From Prorocentrum cordatum (lineage: Eukaryota > Sar > Dinophyceae > Prorocentrales > Prorocentraceae): a stretch of 64,000 nt of DNA. Below are positions 1-10,814 of this stretch, in pieces. The stretch covers positions 1 to 64,000 of the forward strand of contig CAUYUJ010020175.1 in NCBI GenBank assembly GCA_963575745.1, written 5' to 3'. The notes below the pieces were generated by a model. The model saw only the letters and a program-made list of their open reading frames with translations. It searched no databases and was not told the DNA's origin. The number at the start of each line of letters is the position of its first letter. Position 1 is the first letter of the stretch. Position numbers and translations under genes: made by a program.

Positions 1-108
1 CCCTCCTCCTCCTCCTCCTCCTCCTCCTCCTCCTCCTCCTTTGCCTCCTGCTCGTGCTTCTCCTCCTCCTCCTCCTCCTTCTCCTTGTTCTCCTCCTGCC
101 CCTCCATT
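1..108. repeat. CTC/CCT triplet microsatellite
   Basis: Nearly pure CTC/TCC triplets cover the first 40 bases and then become interrupted by CTT and CTG triplets. The tract is cut by the window start, so its full length is unknown. No gene is seen from here to base 220. Confidence 0.95.
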
Positions 109-220
109 CCTTTTCCTATTAGGTAACTCCTCCCTGTCGCACCCCGAGGCCAGTTTTTAGGGTGGGCCGGGCGTTTCGCTTGAGACTTCCCCACCAGTTA
201 TGATTCTGCAGTTTGAAAGT

Positions 221-905
221 GGCAACAGTTTCACAGATGGAGGGGGGGTGGTTTCCAAAATGCTGCTCTCGCCTTAGCGCCACGCACACTCGTCTTAAGC
301 ATGTGCCAGAGCTTCACGGATTGAGGGCGGGTCGTTTTCAAAATGTCTCGCATTGAGCGCCGCGTACATTCGTTTTTTAAGCACTGCAGGAGCTTCACGG
401 GTGGAGGGAGGCTCCTTTTCAAAATGTGGCCCTCGCCTTAGCGCCGCGCACATTCGTTCTGAACATCTGCAAGAGCTTAACGGATTGAGGGCGGGCCGTT
501 TTCAACATGTGGTTCTCGTCTGAGCGCCGCGCACATTCGGTTAAACAAATTGCAAGAGTCTCACGGATTGAGGGCGGTTTCTTTTCAACATGTGGTTCTC
601 GCTTTGGCGCCGCGCACATTGGTTTTAAACATTTGCAAGAGATTCGCTGGTTGATGGCGGGTCGATTTCAACATGTGGCTCTCGCTTTTGCGCCGCGCAC
701 ACTCGCTGTAAACAATTGCAAGAGTTTCTCACTCACGGATTGAGGGCGGTTCCTTTCAAAATGTGGCTCTCGCCCTAGTAGCGCCGCGCACATTTGCTTT
801 GAACATATGCAAGAGCTTCACGGATTGAGGGCGGTTCCTTTTCAAACTGTTGTTCTCGCCCATGCGCCGCGCGCACTCGGTTAAACAAATGTATGATTTT
901 CACGG
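221..905 (+). repeat. 85-bp tandem array, about 8 units
   Basis: About eight diverged units of 80-87 bp. Each carries a CACGGATTGAGGGCGG core, a TTTTCAAAATGTGGCTCTCGCC core and a GCGCCGCGCACATTCG core, followed by a variable AAACAnnTGCAAGAG stretch. Unit starts lie near 230, 314, 393, 474, 560, 640, 728 and 815. Short ORFs on both strands arise because the unit is partly open and are not genes. Copies of the same family occur near 22,230-22,560 (same orientation), 17,215-17,395 (inverted) and, more distantly, 53,140-53,345. Confidence 0.93.
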
Positions 906-1225
906 ATTCCCATGATCAGCGTACCAAAATGGGTGTTTTGGCGGGATTCGGGATTGTGCGGGTGCAGCTGTTATGTTGATTCGCGGTGTTGAGATCTAAA
1001 CAATTGCGTTATGGCACGGTTCCCGCTCGCCAAAACGCACCAAGCAGGTTGATGCGTGGCGTCGAAATGCCGAGAACCATGTTTTGGCATGCTTCAGGAG
1101 ATTCAAACGGTTGTCTTCCAACGAGGCAGCTCCCTCAATGGAAATGAACCGTTGCAGGGGCCTGTGGAGAGGGAGCTTGAAGGGAGAGTCAATTCCAATA
1201 TCGTTGACTCTTGGGTTTACACTGG
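896..1225 (+). repeat. 330-bp dispersed block, copy 1, ending in CTC triplets
   Basis: This non-tandem block follows the 85-bp array directly. It is collinear with 22,560-22,890: both share a CATGATCnGCGTACC start, a GTTGATTCGCGGTG motif, a GTTGTCTTCCAA motif and a TTGGGTTT-ACTGGTCC end that runs straight into (CTC)n. The shared order of array, block and CTC triplets marks a dispersed composite repeat, possibly a non-autonomous element with a microsatellite tail. No coding capacity is seen. Confidence 0.88.
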
Positions 1226-1915
1226 TCCTCCTCCTCCTCCACCTCCTCCTCCACCTCCTCCTCCTCTTCCTCCTCCTCCTCCTCCTCCTCCTCCTCCCCC
1301 TACTCCTCCTCCTCGTCCTCCCCCCCATACCTCCTCCTCCCCTCCTCCTCCTCCTCCTCCTCTCCTCCTCCTCCTCCTCCCCCTCCTCCTCTCCTCCTCT
1401 CCTCCTCCTCCCCCTCCTCCTCCTCCTCCTCCTCCTCCTCCTCCTCCTCCTTCCTCCTCCCCTCCTCCCTCCTCCTCCCCTCCTCCTCCTCCTCCTCCTC
1501 CTCCTCCTCCTCCTCCTCCTCCTCCTCCTCCTCCTCCTCCTCTCGCCTCCTCCTCCTCCTCCTCCTCCGCCTCCCCCTCCTCCCTCCTCCTCCTCCTCCT
1601 CCTCCTCCTCCTCCTCCTCCTCTCCTCCTCCTCCTCTCCTCCTCCTCCTCCTCCACCTTCCTCCTCCTCCCTCCTCCTCCTCCTCCTCCTCCTCCTCCTC
1701 CTCCTCCTCCCCTCCTCCTCCTCCTCCGCCTCCTCCCCCTCCCCCTTCCTCCTTCCTCCTCCTCCTCCCTCCTCCTCTCTCCCCTCCTCCTCTCCCCCTC
1801 CCCCTCCTCCTCCCCCGCTCCGCCTCCTCCTCCCTCCTCCTCCTCTTCCCCTCCATCCTCCTCCTCCTCCTCCTCCTCCTCCTCTCCTCCTCCTCCTCCC
1901 CCTCCCCCTCCTCGC
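1226..1915. repeat. 690-bp CTC/GAG polypyrimidine tract
   Basis: About 690 bp of imperfect CTC/CCT triplets, pyrimidine on the + strand, almost free of purines. It creates overlapping open frames of 270-440 codons on both strands (poly-Pro, Leu, Ser, Gly, Glu or Arg) that are compositional artefacts. Such mirror-like tracts can form triplex (H-DNA) structures. Confidence 0.95.
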
Positions 1916-2125
1916 TCGCCGCCGACTGGCAACACCCGATCTTGCAGGTCGGTCTCACCTCGTGCGCCGCCCCCCGCCCGCTTCGCTCCGGCGCACCGCC
2001 GCCCCGCTGTTCCATGGAGGGAGCACTCCAGCTTGCCCACTGGCGAGCGAGCACGCCGCGAGGGACGGGCCGCCCTCGCGGTGCTGGCCCTCCCTGGATC
2101 CTCCGCCGATGCCACGCCTGTGGGA
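1916..2125. other. GC-rich single-copy spacer
   Basis: A non-repetitive GC-rich stretch between a CTC tract and a GAG/GAC tract. I see no recognisable gene or RNA in it. Confidence 0.5.
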
Positions 2126-2197
2126 GGAGGAGAAGAAAGAGGAGAAGGGTGGTGGGAGGAGGGGGAGGAGGAGGAGGAGGAGGAGGAGGAGGAGGAG

Positions 2198-2245
<48 letters not shown>

Positions 2246-2285
2246 GACGAGGAGGACGAGGAGGACGAAGAGGAGGAGGAGGTGT
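2126..2285. repeat. GGA and GACGAG repeat tract
   Basis: GGA triplets pass into a (GACGAG)n hexamer and back to GGA. Purine is on the + strand, opposite to the CTC tract 210 bp upstream, so the two tracts together form an inverted pair of triplet repeats. Confidence 0.92.
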
Positions 2286-2513
2286 TGTCCTAATCGAACG
2301 GGGAGCGGCGCCCCCCCACCGCTCGCCCATCGCCCCGCAGGGTGACCCCGCGCGGCCGCCATAGCAGGATGCGCCACGGCGAAGGCGCTCCTTCGCTCAG
2401 CCCGCCAGGCAGAGCCCGCCTGGCACAGGAAAGCTAGACAGCTCCGTGCAGCCGACAGAACTGTGGTGAGAATATCTGCAGCGGTCAGAAGGTTGAATCA
2501 ACATCGTAGCAGT

Positions 2514-4141
2514 ATGACGCCGTGGCTTTGCTCTTGTGGTGCCAAGAATGGCACTTCCTTTTGGTTTTGCAAATCGTGTGGCAACGCGTGGAAGAGCCAG
2601 CGGAAGAAGCAGCAGCAGAGGGAAGGGTCCACACGCCCAAGGAACAAGGATAAGTCATCTCGTGCGTCGTCTGCCACAGTGAGCGTCGGGACAGATCACA
2701 AGGCAGGAGGAGGTCCGACGGCGCCCTGCGCAAGATTATCAACGAGGTTGGTCCCATGCGTACTGTCCTTGCGCAAGTGGCAGATACGTGGATGAAGTTA
2801 CCCGACAAAGACGACAAAGAGTTGGTCACAGCGCATAAAAAAGAAGGCGTGAAAATGATGCACCAGTTGGCAGAAGTTGTTCATTCGATGAACATGGCAT
2901 CCAAGTCCCTGACGATCGAGGTGGCAGCGACTGCGGGATTGAAGGCTGAAGGCTGGCATACTATCCTTACTTCCTGTTGAGGATCAGGAGAAGGCGTGCA
3001 CAAAGAGGATGAACATCATGAAAAAGAAACTCGCGAAAGTAAAGGAGCAGCTCGGAGAACTGGTCAACACGAGGGAGGATATGGTCAAGCAGATATACGA
3101 CATGAGGCAGCAACCCGAAGGATACGAGAAGTCCAAGGGAACCTTCCTGGCCGAGGACATGGATTCACACACGGAGGTAGACGCCATGGGCCCAGGCAGC
3201 GCAGCTCAACCGCCGCCGCCACCTCTGCCCGCGGGAAGTGGTCATTCGGACCCTGCTGCTGTCTGGGCCGGGCCGCCGCCACCGCCACCGCCTGTGGCAC
3301 CGCCGGCTGCTGCCCCACCGCCCAAGCCTGCCCTGCAGCAGATCACCACATCGTTGCAGCTGATATGGAATCAGCAGAAGCAGCAGGCGGGCCAGCTACA
3401 GCAGCAGCAGCAACACGAGATGAAGGTCCAGTCGGATAAGTTACATAATATTTTTGCCCAGTTCGCTAGGGGCCAGCAGGCGATCCCACAGACGCAGGAG
3501 GAGTCGGTCCCACATACACTGGCGCCGTCCCCTGTGTGGGTGCATACGCAGACACAGCAGGGTACGCATGCGCCAGATACTATTCCTGTGCCAATCTCAT
3601 CTGAATCTGAGACGCTTGAGAGGACGGCTACATTCGCTTCATGTGCATATTTCGGAGAATTTCAAGAAGGCCATTTGCGACCAGCAGAGCATCAACACGG
3701 ATGATGCAATGGCAGCAAAAGAGCAGGACTTCACCAACCTCGAGGCGCATCGCAAGCTTGAGGGAGACTCGGACCTGGATGCTGAGATCGGTCGGGAGAT
3801 GCGTCAGAGAGATGTTGAGGCAGCACAGAGGATTCGAGAGGACAGTGAGTTAGTTGCGCACGGGCAGGAGACCGTCAGCTGGGAGGCAGCAGCTGCCATG
3901 CAGGTTCCCCCCCCCTCCACCGCCTGCGCCAGCTGCCGCCCAGCCATCGTCGCACTGGTGGCCATCGACGTTTCCAGGTCTTCCGCCCTCGCCTGATCCC
4001 AAGTCTCTCCAGGTCTTTGATATCGCGAACGACGATCCTGACGCCGAGGAGAGGAGGGGCTCGTCGGACAGGAGTAGATCAGAGGAGGGCAGGGCGCATT
4101 GCATAAGGCGCGGCAAACCTGAGGACCTCTGCGCGAGTTAA
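2514..4141 (+). pseudogene. Gag-like ORF1 with W-x-C-x-C-G zinc module (element 1)
   Basis: The likely start is the ATG at 2,514, four codons before the first Cys, rather than an in-frame ATG at 2,463. The N-terminus has the pattern WLCSCG-x9-CKSCGNAW, a four-Cys ribbon of the RanBP2/zinc-ribbon kind often found in protist retroelement ORF1 proteins; RNA binding is inferred. Three or more frame changes follow (near 2,790, 2,985 and 3,650). The rest contains a Lys-rich coiled-coil-like helix at 3,009-3,110, proline-rich runs, Gln-rich helices at 3,330-3,450, an acidic helical stretch at 3,650-3,895 and a Ser/Arg-rich tail ending in a stop at 4,141. The whole resembles a disordered, coiled-coil gag. 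The frameshifts mark it as non-functional. Confidence 0.65.
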
Positions 4142-4834
4142 GCGGCGCGTGTAGAGGCGGGCTTTCACATGCCAGGCAGGGCGCTCCACGGAGGAGCGTA
4201 GCGATCGGCTTGCCCCTATATAAGCAACAGCGGCGACGCGTGCATTTTGCTCAGGCTGTTGTGTCGCGTACTTCTGTGGCTCAGGATGGGGTGCCCGCCA
4301 CAATCGATATTTTGCAATGCAGCATTGGTTGTTCGTCGTTGGGGGAGTCGCATGACGGCCAAGGCAGCGCTGGGGATGTGGGCCGCCTTGGCGTTGGCAG
4401 TTGTCCACAGGATGCGAGTCAGCGCGCAGTTAGATTTAGCGGCGCAGGTGGCTGCTGCCGTAAGGCGCCGGGGCGGCTAGCTGCATCATCGCGCACTCCC
4501 CAGCGCGCGCAGGCGCCGGGAAACCTGGGGCACACCTGTGAGAGGGGCCCCATTCATGCCCAACCTGGCCAACTTTGCCGCGGTCTCAGAGCTTGGAGGC
4601 AGCCCCATCAGCAACACCGATAGTGTTGTTTTCTGTCTCTGGAGTTGAAGGTCTGGAGGTCGCAGCCTCCACGAGCGCAGCGAATGCTGCCGCTTCATCA
4701 TCCAAGGGTGTGTCACCAGTCAAGTGTATCATGACGTAGCCAGAGATGTACCAGAGCGGCCAGACCAGCATTGGATCACCAACTGCAGTCTGGCACTTAC
4801 AGACGTCGTTTAACTACGTCGGCACGTCATTCGC
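4142..4834 (+). other. Unassigned part of element 1, with TATA-like sequence
   Basis: No clear domain. A CCTATATAAGC string sits near 4,215-4,225, ahead of a 77-codon hydrophobic ORF (4,247-4,480). A degraded stretch at 4,740-4,830 seems to lead into the RNase H-like domain. No promoter role can be supported. Confidence 0.4.
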
Positions 4835-4859
4835 ATGCACCCCCCGCGCCAAAGTCGCG

Positions 4860-5300
4860 GCGCGAACAGTCAAGTGTTTCACCACATCTACTCCGATGCC
4901 TCCCCCTCCCCCTCTTGCAAGGAGAATGCGGCGTTCGCGTTGGTTCATGTCACCGAGGACCTAGATGGCTTCGCGCGCGTGGGCTACGTGGCTGCGCGGG
5001 CCCAGCATGCTCAGGACATGGACAGGTTGGACAGTGCGCAGGTAGAGCTCATTGGCATCCTATGGGCAGCGATCTTCTCTCTCCAGTTATCATGGCATCA
5101 GCAGGTCTGTATCACTGCTAAAATATGGCAGCCGTCGGGAAGGCAGTGGGGCCCACCAATTTGGCCAGTGGCTTGGACCGCGTGGTCGTCACCATCGTCA
5201 GGGATATCCAGTTGACTCGCCCATTGCGGGTGATTCAGCAGCCTGGTCATCGCGACCATCCGTGGAACGAAGCAGCGGACGCAGTATCGCGGCATCTCAA
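4860..5300 (+). pseudogene. RNase H-like domain (element 1)
   Basis: RNase H removes the RNA strand of RNA-DNA hybrids during reverse transcription. Frame 2 (from 4,835) shows YSDAS, the usual first-strand Asp motif, then an Ala/Val-rich strand, then QVELIGILWA with the Glu of the second helix. Around 5,115 the frame changes to frame 1, exactly where the third acidic residue should lie. The domain then finishes with GHRDHPWNEAADAVSRH (5,245-5,290), matching the His-x-x-x-x-x-Asn-Glu-Ala-Asp end of RNase H. The domain lies before the endonuclease, whereas in known LINEs with RNase H it normally follows the RT. It is disrupted and inactive. Confidence 0.7.
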
Positions 5301-5429
5301 ATCTCCGGGTGGGCCCGAGGCAGCGCCTTGGCGCGGGCGCGGCATGGTTGTCGAGGCGCAGGTGCAGGGGGCATCTGGGGATCAGCTACTTTCCATCGAC
5401 TCACCTGCGGTCTCAAAGGCATCAGTGAG

Positions 5430-6240
5430 GCTCGAACTCAAGTATGCGACATTCTATAATGTCACCGCGTGCTCAGCTGATGGCGCTGGCGACCAACAAT
5501 GCGTGTCCAAGGGTGGGCGACGCCGTGGCCAGGGGGCCAAGGCGCAGCACCTGAGACTACAGTTGCAGGACGAGGACATCATGTTTGTTGGCGTGCAGGA
5601 GTCTGGCTTCACGCAGTCCAATGGTTTCTTGTGCCCCAGCTCTGGCTGTGAAGGCGCGGGCGCCCCTTGTTGCGCAATGTTGCCGCGCCCTATGCGCGTG
5701 GGCAAGAGGGCCCCCCTCAGGTATGAAGCAAAGCACTTCCAAGTTGTTCATGCTGACACTCGAGTCCTGCTTGTCGTCGCACGCGCACCCCTCATAGAGG
5801 AAGCCGTTGTTGTCACGCATGTCCCGAATGTTCGCATGGGTTAGCTCTCCGCCACGCCGCAAGTTCAAGGGCGGTGGAAAAACGCGCGCGAGGTGCTTGC
5901 CAGGTTTTCTCCCGCAGCTGTCCGCGCGGATGCCGGCGCCAGGATGGGCCTTGAGCTCTCGGACGTCTCAGCACCGATCGGCACGACGGGGCCATGTCGA
6001 TTACAGCGGGGTGCAGTTGCAGCAGCTTGCAGCATATCACGGTCTCCACATCTAACACCCTGGTCCAGCATGCGCCAGTCGACATTCAGAGCAAGGCAAG
6101 GTACGTTACACCGCATTGACTACATACTGTTGAGTCACCAGCTGCATGCGCGCGTTGGCAGGTGCTACGTCATGTGGGACATCGACTGCGGCGACCACGA
6201 ACCCGATCACTGGCCTCTTATTGCGAGCATCCAAGCAGCC
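5430..6240 (+). pseudogene. AP-type (EEP) endonuclease domain (element 1)
   Basis: This family nicks target DNA so that its 3' OH can prime reverse transcription. Visible motifs are KYATFYNVTA with the first Asn; then RRGQGAKAQHLRLQL followed by FVGVQES, the conserved Gln-Glu metal ligand; and at the C-terminus RIDYILLS (from 6,108) and DHEPDHWPL (ending near 6,221), the usual Asp and Ser-Asp-His-type end. The frame breaks near 5,845 (stop) and resumes near 5,893, so the central metal-binding motifs cannot be read continuously. A protein of about 260 residues is expected, as in other LINEs. Confidence 0.8.
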
Positions 6241-6329
6241 AGGCATTGCGCCTGTGGCAGGGAAGGCCAGATTGGACAGATTTACGTTGGCAGACCCCGT
6301 CAGGATAGACAAATGGCGGCAATGCATTC

Positions 6330-9052
6330 ATTGAGCGGGCGCCGGTGCCAGCATGGGACGTCGGCGTTAATAGTCGCGTTGCCTCCTTCAATGAGCTGGC
6401 GCTGGGTCAAGCGAAGGTGCTTTTTGAAGTGGACAAGTTCTTGGCGAACAAGAAGTATGTCTCATGGGGAACCATGCCATCCATTGGGATACGCAGATAT
6501 GCAAAACGGGCTCTGGTTGCTGAACTTCGAGCGTCGGCAGAAGCCCTCTTCCTACTTGGGCGGTTGTTTCCACGCAGTATTGACTAGTATGTTCCAAGCG
6601 ACAATGGAGAGGGCGGCTGGCACGTGGAAGCTACGAATGCAGATGCTCAAACCTGGAGGTCAGCTATCTATGCATTGGCCATGGCTTGTGATCTTTTCCA
6701 GGCAGAGGTGTCCTCTGCATCTGACCATAGGGGCCGCGTCGGATGCTTCCTGACCGCGACGGCCAAAGCACTTAAGAGGGCTTTGGCATATGACAGAGCG
6801 AGGTTCCTCACAGATCTTGTGGGCAAAATATCGGATGCGGCAGTGCTTCGTGATAGCCAATTGGAATGGAAGTGGTTGCACCAGTTACTGCGGTTCAGTG
6901 GGAAGGCGGCAAAGCGCACTGGTGCGAACGTGCTACCTATGCAGCTTGGGATGGACGGCATGCCGGTACAGTCGCATGCAGAATGGGCAGTTGAGCGTCG
7001 GGAGTACTTTGCTGAGTTCGAGGGCGGCATCGTGTTTTCACCGCAGGGCGTAACAGACGTGTACAACCAGAGGGCAGTTGCTGGCGTTTCCTGTGCGCCC
7101 TTGGACTTGGCAGCCACCCCGTCGCCTGCCTGGCTGTTAACGCGTATTCGGTCGGTCAAGGCGTTCGCAGAGCCAGGTCCAGATGGCGTTCAAAATCCCG
7201 TTCGCACAGCTGCCCCTGATGTAATCGCCCCCCACTTGCACGCCCCCATCGTGAAGTCCGCGCTCGGGCTGCAGGGGGCTGCAGTCCGCGAGGCGTCCTT
7301 CTCATGCGGGCTGCGCGAAGGAGGTCGCGGCCCACGGGCGGTCGAAGGGCATCGCTCCATCGCGGTCAACTCGGAGGCCGCCAAACAACATCATGCGTTT
7401 CTGAGGGCTGCCTTGACCAAATGTTTTGAGGCAGATGCGCGGGCGCGGCGGCGCAGGCGGCGATAATATTCAGGGCTCCAGCGAAGAACCACAATGTCAC
7501 GGCAGTTATCACGTTTGATAATTTTGTGTTTGTTTTTATATGACGCCACGGCAAGCGGGCTTACCCATGCGAGGGGCTGGGCAGCACGCCGACAAGTTCA
7601 TCGACGAAGCTCCCGCCATCGCTTTGCCTTTATTGGAGATGGTTGTTCAGACACCTGCGCTTGCGGACAAGGATATCAACCCGCACGTATTGGCTCAAGT
7701 CGTCGAAACGCATCTAGCTGTGCATTTTGTTGTCCCTGGGGGTGCGGCATGGGCTATGCGCAGAGAAGCATAGGGGCTGACAATCCCTCGGCAGAAGGTA
7801 TGTTCAATGTTATCGATGTCAGGCCATTGCGGGGTAAACGAGATGAGCTCATTGCGGAATGTAGGACTTTTGATAAAAAAGAAATACGAGGAGGCTCAAG
7901 TGTTCAGTCAAGGGCTTCTGCATCCACCGCATGTTTTCTCTGACGCCACTTTTTGTTGGTGACGCAGGCGCATGCGCGCCATGTCACACAGCTGATATTT
8001 TTCTCACATGCTGCAAATGTTGGGGGGGGTTGTTCGCGAGTGCATGATTGGCTCGGGTTTCATATCGAATTTTGCGCGCGGTAAGTCAGCCATTAGTTTC
8101 TGCCCCTCTGGGCCACGCAGCACATATGCCAGGAGGAAGCTTGTGAACAATGTTGCTGTCAAGTTGGATGCGGGTGGTCAAGGTCGGGTCTACACCGAGA
8201 AGACGCACACGCATGCGGGGATCATCCTGACAAGCAACGGCGTGGAAGGACCCGGAATCGCAAGGACAGTTGGCAAGCGTACGGCAGCTATGCGGCCCTT
8301 GAGGGCTGCGGTTTTCAGGCGTCAGGTTTCTGCTGCCCGCAAGGTCAGGCATGCGATGCATTCGCCGGCGCGCGTTTGTTCTTCCAGGCGGAGTCGTGGG
8401 GCGCCATCTCCAAGGCCACTGAGGCGAAATTGCAGCGCGCGCTCGTCTCTGGGTGCCGCGTGGCCACGAAGTCGCCCCACTCCGCCATGGCGCTGGAAAG
8501 GAAGACGAACGATTGGGCGTTCTGCGAAGTGCCATGGTGTGGTTTCAAAGACGTGCTTAGGTTTCGCAGGCTCAAATACATTGCGAGGCTAATGGTGCAT
8601 GGGCCGCCTGTGCTCCAGCGCTTGCTGGATCTGACGATTGACATGACAAGCTCATGGGCGCAGTTCATGCAGCAGGATCTGGAATGGTTGCGTAACTTCG
8701 CTGACGCTGGACGTGGCGAGGACACGCTCAGCTATGATGAATTTCAGGTGTGGGCGAGATTTGCCCGAAGGGGGCATGGCAAGTTTAGTGGTGCCCTGCC
8801 TTGAAGCTAGCGTGGAGGAGATCGGCATGGCGCACCAGGCAGGAGATTGGGAACGCGTGGGTTACCAAGAGGGTCCAGCACATGCTGGACAAGTCTGTCC
8901 AGCAAGCTGGAGGTGCTGCGCAGGGCGGCATCGCCTACCTCTGCTACGAGCGTGGGAAGGCGTTCTCCACACCAGCAGGATACAGAGGACACTGGCGGCG
9001 GGTGCATCAGCCCATTGACCTGGCCCAATTGCACGCGAGAGGTTCCCAGTGA
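6330..9052 (+). pseudogene. Reverse transcriptase with C-terminal C2H2-like finger (element 1)
   Basis: The N-terminal linker is the best preserved part (6,624-7,466): helices with KALKRALAYDRARFL, an EWKWLHQLLRF motif, DGMPVQSHAEWAVERREYFA, then the finger motif LTRIRSVKAFAEPGPDGV with the GPDG turn, and RSIAVNSEAAKQHHAFLRAAL. The palm (7,480-8,000) is scattered over several frames; a motif-B-like NPSAEGMFNVI remains near 7,780, but no YxDD motif can be read. Thumb-like sequence resumes at 8,008 (GSGFISNFARGKS, the Asn-Phe-x-x-Gly-Lys turn) and continues to 8,804. The end holds a C2H2-like module YLCYERGKAFSTPAGYRGHW near 8,930-9,010, with the second Cys lost. It is clearly inactive. Confidence 0.82.
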
Positions 9053-9533
9053 CAGGCTTGCGGTACGGAGTTTCATGTACGTACTGGGCTCATCGAGCAC
9101 CTGAGACGACCTGGCCCGGGTTGCCTACAAATGTTGGTAGGCACTGGCGTACCTTTGGGATTGACAGAGGCGCTGGCGCTACGTGAGCAAGACCTGATAC
9201 TCGGACGAGAGCGCCCAGCTGTTGGGTATGCTCCAGGTGTTGCCCTACATGCGGCGGTGCCAGGTGATACCACTCGCTTCGCGAGGGCTGAGGATGCGCG
9301 GGCGATGCCGCCAGCCGTCCAGATATGCCCTACCACCTCAGCCATGGCTCGGCGCCGCTGCCTGCTGCGACCAAGACGGTCTATGTTGTATTATTGCCCA
9401 AGGGCCCGTATGGTTGTACTATATATGCCAGACCATTGCGTGGCCAGAGAGCGGGTAGCCCGCTCCATCCTTACTCATCCCCTCCCTCTTGCGCATGCGT
9501 GCGTTACTCCGCGGGGACTTCCTTTCATGGATG

Positions 9534-9587
9534 GGTAAGTCAGTTAGTAAGTAAGTATGTAAGTAAGTAAGTAAGTAAGTAAGTAAG
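9534..9587 (+). repeat. (TAAG)n 3' tail of element 1
   Basis: About ten TAAG/GTAA tetramers with a few substitutions. They start after the 3' untranslated part of element 1 and run straight into GGA triplets. Simple-repeat tails made during target-primed reverse transcription are usual for several non-LTR clades, so this marks the element's 3' end. Confidence 0.75.
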
Positions 9588-9735
9588 GAGGAGGAGGAGG
9601 AGGAAGAGGGGACGGAGGAGGAAGAGGAGGAGGGAACAGACGGCCGCAGAGATCCTCGCGCTGAGCGTTCCTCGTTTTCCTCTTCCTTCCTCGTCGTCGT
9701 CCTCTTCCTCCTCCTGCTCCTCTCCTCCAGTTTCA
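9588..9735. repeat. GGA then TCC/TCG triplet-rich stretch
   Basis: Purine-rich GGA/GAA triplets (9,588-9,635) are followed by pyrimidine-rich CTC/TCG triplets (9,670-9,730), an imperfect inverted pair. From 9,736 to 10,480 the sequence is single copy and AT-richer. I see only short open frames there (an 84-codon one at 9,798-10,052) with no recognisable protein. Confidence 0.75.
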
Positions 9736-10480
9736 CGCAGCAGTAGCAGTACGGTCGGACCGAGGTAGAAGATTGAGGTCGTTTCGGTGAGGGTACCATG
9801 ATGTTATCCGTATGTGTTGTATGTTATTGTGCATCTAGGGAAACCTTCGCTGGCCTATGTTTAGTTTTTGTTGGCGCTACCCGTTCGGTATGCTGCGATT
9901 TAATGTCGACGATTCAGTTACGAATTACATCCGACTCTGGTGTGATTTGTTCCTTTCCTGGACGGAACTTCCCGTTTGAATTGTCTTCGCCATTGTTGCA
10001 CCTCCTTGCGTTTCTTCCTTTCCTTCCTCTTGTGTCAGTTTTTGCCTGGTAGAGCTCTGTGTCCATAAGTTGGGAGGGTGGCGCTATTCATATCGGGCTG
10101 CACTGTGGGATAAGAGCCGCGTCTAGGGGCAGGCGCAAAAGGGATGAGGCCCCTGGCGACTACCGTCGGAGACTGTTCAAGCCCTTCTTCGCTGGAGGCA
10201 AGGTGAGAGTTGCCGGGCCAGGCAGCGCAGGTCGGGAGTGTTGCCCGAGCAGGTACTGCAGAATGCTATGTGTCAGCTCTCGCGCCTGGGCGCTTGCCCA
10301 GGGGAGTCTCTGGCGCACGGCTCTGATCGTGTGCCGCTTGTTCCGCCCTGCACACAAAGAAACGCTGCTGCTTCTCAGAGCTCCGCTGGTCTGGCCAGGG
10401 CATCTTGCAGGCGCCGAGCGCGGGATAACCAACACTCGTTGCGCAGGCGTGTATCCTTCTTTTCTCCTTCTTCCCTCAGA

Positions 10481-10617
10481 GGCGACGATAGGGGCGAATG
10501 GCCCAGGGGAGAGCAATACATGTATTCAGGTGCGCCGATGATCGATGTCTTCGACAAGGCTCCAGGGCGAGTGCGTGTGATGCCCGCCCCTGGGCTATTT
10601 GCCCCTATCGTCGCCGC
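10481..10617. repeat. Imperfect inverted repeat, 36-bp arms
   Basis: The left arm (about 10,481-10,515, beginning GGCGACGATAGGGGC) pairs with the right arm (about 10,580-10,617, ending GCCCCTATCGTCGCC) across a loop of about 65 bp. Only a few mismatches occur in about 36 bp. It could be a small hairpin element or a foldback transposon remnant. No ORF is convincingly linked to it. Confidence 0.8.
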
Positions 10618-10814
10618 CGGTTCGCCTGGCCGCAAAAAGGGGCCAGTCGGCCAGTCGGCAGCCCCCCCCCCGGGGCAGCAGGTTCGGGCGCAGAAAGAGC
10701 TTTGGTCGCGTCCGCCGTGGCGCGCCCATCGGGGGTCGCCCCTCGTGGCCGCCCTCCGGGGACATTCATCGGCATGCTTGCTCCAATGCCCGCCGCCGAG
10801 TCAGAAAGTAGGTC

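Larger units (their letters stand above)
2390..9587 (+). mobile_element. Decayed non-LTR retrotransposon (element 1)
   Basis: A 7.2-kb element on the + strand. In order it holds a gag-like ORF1 with a small zinc module, an RNase H-like domain, an AP-type (exonuclease-endonuclease-phosphatase, EEP) endonuclease, a reverse transcriptase, a C2H2-like finger and a (TAAG)n 3' tail. Every domain is split by frameshifts or stops and the RT catalytic YxDD motif is not recoverable, so the copy should be inactive. GAG/CTC-type triplets lie on both outer sides. The 5' limit is approximate; the 3' limit is set by the microsatellite tail typical of LINEs. Confidence 0.85.

Noticed and set aside
996-2364. 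Open frames of 270-444 codons on both strands
   Set aside because: They are translations of CTC/GGA triplets (poly-Pro, Leu, Ser, Gly, Glu, Arg) with no start context, domain or codon signal.
4215-4225. TATA box-like CCTATATAAGC
   Set aside because: It lies inside a decayed retroelement with no credible downstream gene. Dinoflagellate promoters are not known to rely on TATA boxes.
7690-7699. TTGGCTCAAG, the 3' end of the dinoflagellate spliced leader
   Set aside because: Only ten bases match, the preceding bases do not, and it lies inside RT coding sequence. Chance is sufficient.
9798-10052. 84-codon hydrophobic ORF
   Set aside because: Short, no recognisable motif, no supporting neighbour. 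Could be chance in AT-richer DNA.
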